From contig JAFTCZ010000063.1 in NCBI GenBank assembly GCA_017454425.1, positions 1 through 15,569 of the forward strand: DNA of 15,569 nt, read 5' to 3'. The notes under the pieces were generated by a model. It was not told where the DNA came from and did no database searches. It worked only from the letters and a program-made list of their open reading frames with translations. This document shows positions 1 to 6,970 of the stretch, one piece after another. Positions within the stretch are counted from its first letter, which is position 1. Every line of letters starts with the position of its first letter. Made by a program: the position numbers and the translations under genes. Source of the DNA: Clostridia bacterium. GTDB lineage: Bacteria; Bacillota_A; Clostridia; Christensenellales; UBA1242.

Positions 1-1158
1 AGAGAGTGGATTTTTGCTCGTCAACATTATTGGGGCGAGCCAATGCCAATGTATTATGACAAAAACGGCGAAGTTTTATTAGTACCCGAAAACGAACTTC
101 CTCTTACTTTGCCGCAAATTGATGACTATCACCCAAAGGGCGGATTATCTCCTCTTGCAAATGCACCTGAGTGGATGAATTTTGAAAAAGACGGCAATCA
201 GTTTGTGCGAGAAATTAACACAATGCCAGGCAGTGCTGGGTCTAGTTGGTATTTCCTTAGGTACATCGACCCTCACAACGACAAAGAAATTGCAGACAAA
301 AAACTTTTGGACCATTGGCTTCCGGTTGACTTATATGTTGGCGGGGCCGAGCATGCTGTGGGGCACTTGTTGTATTCTCGTATGTGGAATAGATTTTTGA
401 GTGAGCAAGGATTGTACAATCACCCCGAGCCATTCAAAAAACTTGTTCACCAAGGATTGTTGCTTGCCCAAGATGGTCGCAAAATGAGCAAGCGCTGGGG
501 CAATGTAATCAACCCTGACGAAGTAATAGACAAATATGGTGCTGATGTCATACGCTTGTTTGTTATGTTTATGGGGCCAATACAAGATACCAAACCTTGG
601 AACAATGACAATATTGCGGGTGTATCTAGATTTGTTGAAAAAATTTGGAGCATATACACCGAAAGTGATAAAATAAAAGATAAACAAAACAAAAAACTAG
701 AAAAAATTTATCATCAAACAGTTAAGAAAGTCACACAAGATTATGAAGAGTTGTCATACAACACAGCAATTAGTCAAATGATGATATTTATGAATGCCGT
801 GGCAAAAGAAGATGTTTTCCCAACCGAATATGCAAAATGCTTTATTAAAATGCTTAACCCTCTTGCACCATATATCACCGAAGAGATTTGGCAAACAGTG
901 TTTGGCAACAGCAATACAATCTCATACGAGCCATGGCCAACATATGATGAGGCAAAACTTGCCGAAGAAAAAGTAGAAATGGTTGTACAAATTAATGGCA
1001 AAGTAAGAGATAAAATGGTTGTGCCAACAGATAGTGATGAAGAGTTTGTTAAGAACACAGCACAAAATCTAAAAACAATCAAAACCTTGCTAAATGGCAA
1101 AGAAATAAAGAAAATAATTATTGTCAAAAACAAAATTGTCAACATTGTCGCAATCTAA
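1..1158 (+). CDS. leuS: Leucyl-tRNA synthetase, C-terminal part (5' end outside window)
   Basis: Class I aminoacyl-tRNA synthetase that charges tRNA-Leu with leucine in the cytoplasm. The frame is open from base 1, so the gene enters from the left; the first in-frame ATG at 43 is internal. The first residues read REWIFARQHYWGEPMP, the conserved LeuRS segment that follows the editing domain. The catalytic-domain signature GGAEHAVGHLLYSRMW (about 340-390) and the KMSK loop, here KMSKRWGNVINPDEV (481-525), come next. The helical anticodon-binding domain spans about 600-930. The C-terminal domain, with VQINGKVRDK near 985, contacts the tRNA. About 385 residues are present of a family length near 800. 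KMSKR replaces the textbook KMSKS. The gene ends at a strong terminator 16 bp after the stop. Identification is firm. Confidence 0.97.
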   Translation, partial: REWIFARQHYWGEPMPMYYDKNGEVLLVPENELPLTLPQIDDYHPKGGLSPLANAPEWMNFEKDGNQFVREINTMPGSAGSSWYFLRYIDPHNDKEIADKKLLDHWLPVDLYVGGAEHAVGHLLYSRMWNRFLSEQGLYNHPEPFKKLVHQGLLLAQDGRKMSKRWGNVINPDEVIDKYGADVIRLFVMFMGPIQDTKPWNNDNIAGVSRFVEKIWSIYTESDKIKDKQNKKLEKIYHQTVKKVTQDYEELSYNTAISQMMIFMNAVAKEDVFPTEYAKCFIKMLNPLAPYITEEIWQTVFGNSNTISYEPWPTYDEAKLAEEKVEMVVQINGKVRDKMVVPTDSDEEFVKNTAQNLKTIKTLLNGKEIKKIIIVKNKIVNIVAI

Positions 1159-1174
1159 CACAGATTGTCAAAAT

Positions 1175-1216
1175 AAAAATCAGCCTGTTTATCAAAACGA
1201 GCTGATTTTTTATTTT
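1175..1216. terminator. Bidirectional terminator between leuS and the HA-repeat gene
   Basis: A perfect 10-bp stem pairs AAAAATCAGC (1175-1184) with GCTGATTTTT (1201-1210). A further GTTT/AAAC pairing inside leaves a small loop. T-runs lie on both sides when each strand is read, so it can end leuS (+) and the convergent gene that stops at 1230 (-). Confidence 0.9.
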
Positions 1217-1229
1217 ACAAAACCAACAA

Positions 1230-2558
1230 TTATTTTTTGTTGCGTTTTTTGGTAAGTGTAAGTGGTTGTTCTTGTTGATATTTATTAACGATAACAACAT
1301 TGCTCTTTTTTGTGCCTGGGTTCCAGTCAAATCCGGCCCTATCTAGCATATCATATTGTTCGTCTGAAAAAACATATCCCTCATTTCGGCCTTTTATTAA
1401 CATACGGCGGCCAATACGAATTCGAGAGGCTTTGTCGCCCAAGGCATATCCATCTTCGCAAACATATTTTTTTGGTAAAGGCGCGTCTTTTTCGTGTGTG
1501 TTTTTGAATTCAATAAAATGCTCATAAAAATTATTAAAGTCAAACGGGTTGCCAGGTGCGCGCACCCAAACAAACCCCATGTCATCAAGAGTTTTTATTT
1601 GTTTTTGCGTTAATACATATTTTTGATGATAAATGTGGGCAAGTTGATTATTTGTTGTTTTGACATTAGTAGCAATTTTGCCTAGTTTATAACCGGGCTG
1701 TTCATATTTTTCGGATATATCTAGGTGGCCAAAAAAATCTTTGTATTGTTGAAGGTGCTGGACAAATTCGTCAAAATCAAAGTCACCAAATTTGCGCCAA
1801 GCAAAACCCATATCTTCTAGTTTGTCAAAGTGCTGCTTTGTAAGACCCAAAGTTATTTTTTGATTTTTATCAAATTCTCTTTTATAATCTCGCAAAAGAG
1901 TACTAAATCTGCCCAAAGGATAACCATCTTTTGATGTTGTTTTGGCAGGTACAAAAACAGTTTGTTCACTTGTTTTGTTAGCATAATCATTAAAGTGTGC
2001 CACAAATTCATCAAAAACAAAAGGAGGAAGGCTTGGGTCACGGGCAAATCGGCGAGTAAAGGTTTCGTGCTTGTTTTCAAGCGCAAGGCCTAGTTTTGCT
2101 ATTTCTTTATATTGTTTGTCATTTAACATAATTTTTGGCAAATCTTCTTGTGTTTTGCCATAAAAAACCAAATAACCATTCTTAACCATTTGCACCTTTT
2201 TGCCAAGAGGGTAGCCATCGGGGTCTTTGTATTGTTCTTTAATATATTTTGTTTTATGAGTTTCCATAAATGTTTTTACACGATTGTAAAAATCTTTATA
2301 TTCAAACAAAAATTTTGGGTTCCACACAAAGCCCATTTTATTAAGTTGAACATGTTGCACATCATTTATCATTTTTTGATGTGTTCTCAACATTTCTACT
2401 GCTTGGCCCAAAGGATAGCCTATCTCATATCTAAAGTCAACAAAATCATATGGCACCATTAAGTGTTGGTTGTCATAATAAAACGCCTTTATGCAATCAT
2501 AAAACTCATCATAATCAAAATTTTTCAATGTAAGTTTTTTGATTTGTTTTTTTGCCAT
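1230..2558 (-). CDS. Stand-alone protein of five helicase-associated (HA) repeats
   Basis: 442 residues built almost wholly from five divergent repeats of about 70-80 residues, at about 14-81, 84-163, 179-256, 259-334 and 338-414. Each runs as an aromatic start (F-x-F/Y-x-x-F), a basic/aromatic helix, a central G-Y-x-L-G (GYPLG, GYPLG, GYPLG, GYKLG, GYALG) and a closing L-x-x-(M/L/A)-G-(F/L), ending in FxW in four of the five; repeat 2 ends LGLAL. This is the layout of the helicase-associated domain (PF03457), normally found in arrays at the end of superfamily 2 helicases and thought to bind nucleic acid. No Walker motif or helicase core is present, and the gene has its own promoter and RBS (AAAAGGAG, 7 nt before ATG), so it is complete rather than a fragment. 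The tail is basic (KKRNKK). A nucleic-acid-binding role is inferred; the target is unknown. The family call rests on pattern, not on a search. Confidence 0.8.
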   Translation of the reverse strand: MAKKQIKKLTLKNFDYDEFYDCIKAFYYDNQHLMVPYDFVDFRYEIGYPLGQAVEMLRTHQKMINDVQHVQLNKMGFVWNPKFLFEYKDFYNRVKTFMETHKTKYIKEQYKDPDGYPLGKKVQMVKNGYLVFYGKTQEDLPKIMLNDKQYKEIAKLGLALENKHETFTRRFARDPSLPPFVFDEFVAHFNDYANKTSEQTVFVPAKTTSKDGYPLGRFSTLLRDYKREFDKNQKITLGLTKQHFDKLEDMGFAWRKFGDFDFDEFVQHLQQYKDFFGHLDISEKYEQPGYKLGKIATNVKTTNNQLAHIYHQKYVLTQKQIKTLDDMGFVWVRAPGNPFDFNNFYEHFIEFKNTHEKDAPLPKKYVCEDGYALGDKASRIRIGRRMLIKGRNEGYVFSDEQYDMLDRAGFDWNPGTKKSNVVIVNKYQQEQPLTLTKKRNKK

Positions 2559-2577
2559 AACTTTACTCCTTTTGATA

Positions 2578-2606
2578 ATTATATCCTAATTATCACAAAA
2601 TTTCAA
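2578..2606 (-). promoter_or_regulatory. Sigma-A promoter of the HA-repeat gene
   Basis: On the minus strand TTGAAA (2601-2606) and TATAAT (2578-2583) are separated by 17 bp. The predicted start gives a leader of roughly 12 nt with AAAAGGAG just before the ATG, so there is no room for a leader regulator. Confidence 0.85.
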
Positions 2607-2611
2607 TACCA

Positions 2612-2645
2612 AAAATAAAAAAACAGTGATGCATTCACTGTTTTT
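2612..2645 (-). terminator. Terminator of the 178-residue gene
   Basis: The 11-bp stem AAAAACAGTGA/TCACTGTTTTT encloses a short loop (2630-2634). On the minus strand it is followed by a T-rich tract. It lies just past the stop codon at 2650 and before the promoter of the next minus-strand gene. Confidence 0.88.
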
Positions 2646-2649
2646 GTCT

Positions 2650-3186
2650 TTACATACTCATTTGCATTTCTTCGGTTGAGTGGTCAATTGTTTTAACTTT
2701 TTCTTTAATAAAAGATGCTCCACCCAAAAATGTTTGAATATCTTTTGCCAATTTTATAATGTTTGACCTTTGTTCTTTTGACTCATAGTTGTATAACTTT
2801 AATCGTTTTGTTATTCTTGCATAATCATAATCTAAGTTTGAGCCAATGTTGTATTTTTGATAAAATTCTTTCATAGCATTACTTGCGCCTATCATGTTGC
2901 CCAAAACACGAAACTTGGGGTTTGTCAAAACCTTGTGTTCATATTCATAAATATCACAAAGTTTTTCGGCTGTTGCAACAGAGCCAAAATATCGGCTTTG
3001 CCTTGTATATTTTTTTTGTGTATACAAATCTTCAAAAGTTGCGTGGTCTTGTGTGTACAACACAGGTACAACTATCATATGCTCGTTATCTTTTAATTGT
3101 ACAAACTCCACATCAAGCATGGGGCAGTCTTCTGAAGGGTTTACAATATTTTTAATTAATTGATGTTTGTCTTTTGTAAGTTCCAT
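2650..3186 (-). CDS. Hypothetical protein, 178 residues, not recognised
   Basis: I do not recognise a family. The protein is soluble in appearance, with no signal peptide or membrane segment. The first half looks mixed alpha/beta, with a hydrophobic strand near residue 38 (MIVVPVLY) followed by an aromatic and basic stretch (DLYTQKKYTRQSRYFG). The second half (about 70-165) looks helical and rich in Lys, Tyr and Asn. The ATG at 3186 is preceded by AAGGAA on the minus strand, and the gene has its own strong promoter and its own terminator, so it is a single-gene transcription unit. That regulatory dress and the sustained reading frame make it a real gene. Its neighbour, the HA-repeat protein, is transcribed separately in the same direction; no functional link is shown. 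Confidence 0.75.
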   Translation of the reverse strand: MELTKDKHQLIKNIVNPSEDCPMLDVEFVQLKDNEHMIVVPVLYTQDHATFEDLYTQKKYTRQSRYFGSVATAEKLCDIYEYEHKVLTNPKFRVLGNMIGASNAMKEFYQKYNIGSNLDYDYARITKRLKLYNYESKEQRSNIIKLAKDIQTFLGGASFIKEKVKTIDHSTEEMQMSM

Positions 3187-3217
3187 ATATTTATTCCTTA
3201 TTATGTTTGTAGTTTAC

Positions 3218-3246
3218 AATATACCACAAAACCGCCTTTGTGTCAA
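3218..3246 (-). promoter_or_regulatory. Sigma-A promoter of the 178-residue gene
   Basis: On the minus strand a consensus TTGACA (3241-3246) stands 17 bp from TATATT (3218-3223). The start codon is about 30 nt downstream of the -10 box. Confidence 0.88.
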
Positions 3247-3261
3247 TAATGATTTTTGTTA

Positions 3262-3292
3262 TAACAAAAAATAGTGCATTTTTGCACTATTT
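3262..3292 (-). terminator. Terminator of the dnaB operon, overlapping the dnaB stop codon
   Basis: On the minus strand AATAGTGCA pairs with TGCACTATT around a 4-5 nt A-rich loop, followed by TTTTTTGTT. The dnaB stop codon (3287-3289) lies inside the first arm of the stem. Confidence 0.88.
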
Positions 3293-4894
3293 ATCTTCTT
3301 TTAACAATTCACCAATAGCCTCGGGCTGAGTGTTTGAGGCGTCAAACAATTCATCATAATCATCATCTTCTATTATCTCATTTGGCACTTCGGGTGCAGG
3401 AGTTGGTGATGAGAATACACTATCGTCAAAATCACTTACTTCTTCCATAGGTTGTTGGGCTTTTTTATATGCCTCGTCATACTTTTTTGGCCTTGGTGGG
3501 GCAGTTGATTGCAAACTTTGTTTGTCAACATCTTCTGGCATGTTCGAGAATGTTGTTGTTTCGCCGTCCCATCTTAGTTTTATTGTGCCTTGCGCACCAT
3601 TACGGTTTTTGGCAATAATCAGTTCGGCAATACCTTGTTCGATTTCACTTTCACTTAAATCACGATATTGTTCGGATTTATAAATAAACATAACAATATC
3701 TGCGTCTTGCTCAATACTGCCCGATTCTCTTAGGTCCGATAATACTGGTCGGTGATCTTTTCGGCCATCTACGGCACGATTAAGCTGTGACAAAGCAAGC
3801 ACTGGCACATTAAGTTCTTTTGCCATAATTTTTAGGCTTCGTGAAATTTCACTAATTTCTTGTTGACGGTTGTTTTCCCAACCACGACCTTCCATTTTCA
3901 TAAGACCAATATAGTCAATAACTACCAAAGAAAGGCCTTTGTTTTTGTCTTGCTTCATGCGGCGGCATTTATGCAAAATCTCGTTTGGGGTGTTTCGGCT
4001 GTTTGTGTCAATATATATTGGTGCATCTGCAAGGGCAGCAAGCGCTTGCCTAAACTTGCGCTGCTCGTTTTCGTCAAGTTCACCGCGGCTAACTTTTTGC
4101 CCACTTATTCCGGCAATGCTCGATGCAATTCTTTGTGCAAGTTCTACTGCGGGCATCTCAAGAGAGAATATGGCAACAGGATTTTTTTGATAAAGGGCAG
4201 TGTGAGTGGCAATGTTTAGGGCCATGGCGGTTTTTCCTACACCAGGGCGTGCTGCCAAAATAAGTAAATTTCCTTTTTGCAGGCCGTTGGTTATCATATC
4301 AAGCCCCGCAAGCCCAGTCTCTAGCCCGCGCTTTGCGTCAGGATTTTGAAAAGCCTCTTCGAAGTTAGATAAAACTTCGGTAAGGCTAGAACTAATGTGT
4401 TCGAGTGCCGAATGTTCATTTTTTTCGCTGATTGAATAAATCATGGCTTCGGCATCAGTAAGGGCTGTTTCCATGTCGTCTGCGCCATAGCTTTCTTCTA
4501 CAATTTTGCCACCTGCTTCAATCAGTTGTCTTAAAACAGAATCGCGTTTTACAATATCAACATAATAATTAAAGTTTGTGGCTGTCGGTATTACATTGGT
4601 AAGCCTTGCAAGATATGACATTCCGCCCACGGTTTCTAACTCGTTGCGTGAATTTAACTCACTTGTCAAAGTTATGTGGTCAATAATTGGATTGTTTGTT
4701 TTGCTAAACAGCCTTAACATGGCATCAAAAATGATTTGATGTTCGTGTGCATAAAAATCACGCTCTTTAAGTTCGTTTAATATAACCAAACTTGCATCTT
4801 GACTAAGAAGTACCGCACCAAGCACTGCTTGTTCGGCTTCATAATTAAAAGGCAGTTTGCGTGCGTTTGCAAGGTTGTTTTGAGATTGTGCCAT
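3287..4894 (-). CDS. dnaB: Replicative DNA helicase DnaB (DnaC in Bacillus naming)
   Basis: Hexameric ATP-driven helicase that unwinds the replication fork. The N-terminal DnaB domain (about 13-115, starting PFNYEAEQAVLGAVLL) binds primase. A linker helix follows, then the RecA-like ATPase. Walker A is ARPGVGKT (215-222, Lys221). Walker B is LVVIDY (323-328, Asp326). The conserved ALSQLNR (367-373) and DLRESGSIEQDADIV (387-401) follow. The family is usually about 440-470 residues. This one has 535, with an extra acidic, Pro/Ser-rich and probably disordered tail after about residue 455. The start is set by GGAGG 5 nt before the ATG. It sits 12 bp after a small membrane-protein gene, shares its promoter, and is the last gene of the operon. 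Confidence 0.97.
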   Translation of the reverse strand: MAQSQNNLANARKLPFNYEAEQAVLGAVLLSQDASLVILNELKERDFYAHEHQIIFDAMLRLFSKTNNPIIDHITLTSELNSRNELETVGGMSYLARLTNVIPTATNFNYYVDIVKRDSVLRQLIEAGGKIVEESYGADDMETALTDAEAMIYSISEKNEHSALEHISSSLTEVLSNFEEAFQNPDAKRGLETGLAGLDMITNGLQKGNLLILAARPGVGKTAMALNIATHTALYQKNPVAIFSLEMPAVELAQRIASSIAGISGQKVSRGELDENEQRKFRQALAALADAPIYIDTNSRNTPNEILHKCRRMKQDKNKGLSLVVIDYIGLMKMEGRGWENNRQQEISEISRSLKIMAKELNVPVLALSQLNRAVDGRKDHRPVLSDLRESGSIEQDADIVMFIYKSEQYRDLSESEIEQGIAELIIAKNRNGAQGTIKLRWDGETTTFSNMPEDVDKQSLQSTAPPRPKKYDEAYKKAQQPMEEVSDFDDSVFSSPTPAPEVPNEIIEDDDYDELFDASNTQPEAIGELLKEDK

Positions 4895-4906
4895 AACGAC
4901 CTCCGT

Positions 4907-5185
4907 CTATTTGTGCTTTTTGTTTGTTTGTGGGTTGTCTTGTTGCGCTTCGGGGTGATCCTTTAACCATTCTTGGCGTTTGCGTGCAATGCGCTGTGCC
5001 CGTTTTTCGGCCAGCACAACTGTCGCAAAAAAGGCAACAAGAAGTATGACAACATTAACCGCTATTAATACCCAATGTGCAAGATGTGTTGCCACAAGCA
5101 AATTAAACGCCACCAGCAGTGGTACGCTTACAAGCAGGGACAACAAAAACAATTTTGCATATCTATAATAATCTTTGCGCGTCAT
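4907..5185 (-). CDS. Small two-TM membrane protein upstream of dnaB
   Basis: 92 residues, family not recognised. Two hydrophobic helices (about 11-32 and 36-58) are joined by a very short turn containing His-Leu-Ala-His. A strongly basic, hydrophilic cytoplasmic tail follows (KRAQRIARKRQEW, then Gln/Asn/Lys-rich), consistent with a hairpin with both ends inside the cell. The start has AGAGGTGAG just upstream, and the promoter at 5206-5234 drives it. Its TAG stop ends 12 bp before the dnaB ATG, so the two are co-transcribed. In Bacillus the dnaC operon also carries membrane proteins, but I see no clear match. Function unknown. Confidence 0.8.
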   Translation of the reverse strand: MTRKDYYRYAKLFLLSLLVSVPLLVAFNLLVATHLAHWVLIAVNVVILLVAFFATVVLAEKRAQRIARKRQEWLKDHPEAQQDNPQTNKKHK

Positions 5186-5205
5186 ACTCTCACCTCTTGT
5201 GGGGT

Positions 5206-5234
5206 ATTATAGCACACATTTTTAGATAAATCAA
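5206..5234 (-). promoter_or_regulatory. Extended -10 promoter of the dnaB operon
   Basis: On the minus strand TTGATT (5229-5234), a 17-bp spacer, then TATAAT (5206-5211). The -10 box is preceded by TGC, an extended -10 (TGnTATAAT). The unit is divergent from the lysS promoter about 85 bp away. Confidence 0.88.
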
Positions 5235-5318
5235 CGCAACACGCCAAAATTTTGTATTGTACCAAACATACAACAACCCAACATGTTTGTTTTTCGCCTT
5301 TCGCTTTTATTTTTTGTC

Positions 5319-5347
5319 TTGACATTGACTATGCATTAATGTAAAAT
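5319..5347 (+). promoter_or_regulatory. Sigma-A promoter of the lysS operon
   Basis: TTGACA (5319-5324), 17 bp, TAAAAT (5342-5347). The expected leader is only about 25 nt, so there is no space for a T-box or other riboswitch before the LysRS gene. Confidence 0.88.
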
Positions 5348-5377
5348 ATATAGATATATATAAAGAGAGGTAATATC

Positions 5378-6949
5378 ATGGCAAATCATTGGGCTGATGA
5401 AGTTGCAGAAAACATTATTGCAAAATACCCAAATCGCGAAGAATATACCATAGCAAGTGGTGCAAGTCCATCAGGAATTTTGCATATGGGTAATTTAAGA
5501 GAAATATTAACACCATTTTTTGTGGTAAAGGCATTGCGTGACAAAGGCAAAAAAGTAAGGTTTATATTCAGTTTGGATAATTATGACCGTTTGCGCAAGG
5601 TTTCGACCGATATTCAAACAATAGCACCCGAGTTTTACAAAAATATTGGCAAACCATATACAATGTGCGAAGATCCTTTTGGTTGTCACAAATCTTATGC
5701 CGAACACTTCGAACAACAATTTTTGTGCGCACTCGATAAATTGGGCGTGCAACTAGATGTTATTCGACAAACCCAGCAATACACAAGTGGGGCATATGTC
5801 GAGGGCGTAATTAAAGCAATTCAAAACCGCAAAAAAATTTATGATATTCAATATAGTTTTAAGACTCAAGAAGCTAGTGAGGAAGAAAGAGAAAACTATT
5901 ATCCAATCGAAATTTATTGCAGTCAATGCGGAAAAGATTTTACCACGGTAACCAAAGAAAGTGAAAATGGTGCAGTGCTTGAGTATGAATGCAAGTGCGG
6001 GCATCACGACAAAATTGATTTGCGCAAAGACTATCATTATAAACTTGCGTGGAAGATAGATTGGCCAATGCGTTGGGCATACGAGGGCGTTGTATTCGAG
6101 ACAGGTGGCCGAGATCATTCAAGCGAGGGCGGAAGTTATCAGGTGTCTAGTGTAATAGCACGCGAAATTTATGGGGTCGAGCCACCACTTTATCGCATGT
6201 ATGACTTTGTAAAACTTAAAGGTCAAACAAAAAAAATCAGCAGTAGTGCCGGTGTGGGCGATATGCACCCCGAATTTATGCTTAAGATTTATGCACCCGA
6301 AGTTATTTTGTGGATGTACAATAGATTTTTGCCCGAAAAAGAGTTTGAGCTTGCGTTAGATAGTGATGTGTTGCGCACTTATCACGAGTATGACCGCATG
6401 TATCAAAAATATCGTGATGGCACCGCTACCGATATCGAAAAGCGTATCATGGAGTTTTCTTTGGCAGGCAAGCCAGCAAACTTTGTTCCAGTAAACGCAA
6501 GCCTAATTGCAAGTTTTGCACCAATTGTCAACTTTGATATTGATATGCTTGTCGACCTACTTAACAAATGTGGTGAAAAAGTTAATAAACAGCAAGTGCA
6601 AGACAGGTTTGAGTGTATTAAGTTTTGGATGCAAAAATATTGTCCAGATGAGATTGCAAAATTATTAGAGCAACCAAACACCCAATTTGTTAACACCATG
6701 ACAGAAGAAGAAAAAGGTTGGGTGCGCACTCTTGTAAGCGAGATGAAAGAAAAAGATTTGGACACCACACAAATGCAAACATTGTTGTACGAAATTCCAA
6801 AACTTGACGGACAACAAGACAAACAAAGACAAAAAAGATTTTTTGAAATTGTTTACAATTTACTACTTGGCAAAAACCAAGGCCCAAGAATGTATTTATT
6901 CTTGTCAGCAGTGGATAAAAATGCACTTATCCACTTGCTAGATATCTAA
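5378..6949 (+). CDS. lysS: Class I lysyl-tRNA synthetase (archaeal type)
   Basis: Charges tRNA-Lys with lysine using the Rossmann fold of class I synthetases rather than the class II LysRS typical of bacteria. The HIGH-type motif is HMGN (36-39), within SGILHMGNLREI. The KMSKS-type motif is KISSS (286-290), followed by AGVGD, both as in the LysRS-I family (PF01921). A likely zinc site uses Cys181/Cys184 and Cys205/Cys207. GGRDHSSEGGS (243-253) belongs to the catalytic core. 523 residues is normal for the family. The C-terminal half is the helical anticodon-binding part. The start follows AGAGAGG, and the gene leads an operon. Class I LysRS is known from most archaea, spirochaetes, alphaproteobacteria and scattered Bacillota. 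The symbol lysS (sometimes lysK for class I) is used; whether a class II enzyme exists elsewhere in this genome cannot be seen. Confidence 0.94.
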   Translation: MANHWADEVAENIIAKYPNREEYTIASGASPSGILHMGNLREILTPFFVVKALRDKGKKVRFIFSLDNYDRLRKVSTDIQTIAPEFYKNIGKPYTMCEDPFGCHKSYAEHFEQQFLCALDKLGVQLDVIRQTQQYTSGAYVEGVIKAIQNRKKIYDIQYSFKTQEASEEERENYYPIEIYCSQCGKDFTTVTKESENGAVLEYECKCGHHDKIDLRKDYHYKLAWKIDWPMRWAYEGVVFETGGRDHSSEGGSYQVSSVIAREIYGVEPPLYRMYDFVKLKGQTKKISSSAGVGDMHPEFMLKIYAPEVILWMYNRFLPEKEFELALDSDVLRTYHEYDRMYQKYRDGTATDIEKRIMEFSLAGKPANFVPVNASLIASFAPIVNFDIDMLVDLLNKCGEKVNKQQVQDRFECIKFWMQKYCPDEIAKLLEQPNTQFVNTMTEEEKGWVRTLVSEMKEKDLDTTQMQTLLYEIPKLDGQQDKQRQKRFFEIVYNLLLGKNQGPRMYLFLSAVDKNALIHLLDI

Positions 6950-6970
6950 TTTTTAGATAAAGGACAATAT

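Noticed and set aside
774..1145. 123-residue minus-strand frame opposite the end of leuS
   Set aside because: Antisense of a certain gene, with no RBS and no recognisable protein features beyond the hydrophobicity expected from the complement of Lys/Glu codons.
5348..5377. T-box or lysine riboswitch upstream of lysS
   Set aside because: The leader after the -10 box is only about 25-30 nt, too short for either.
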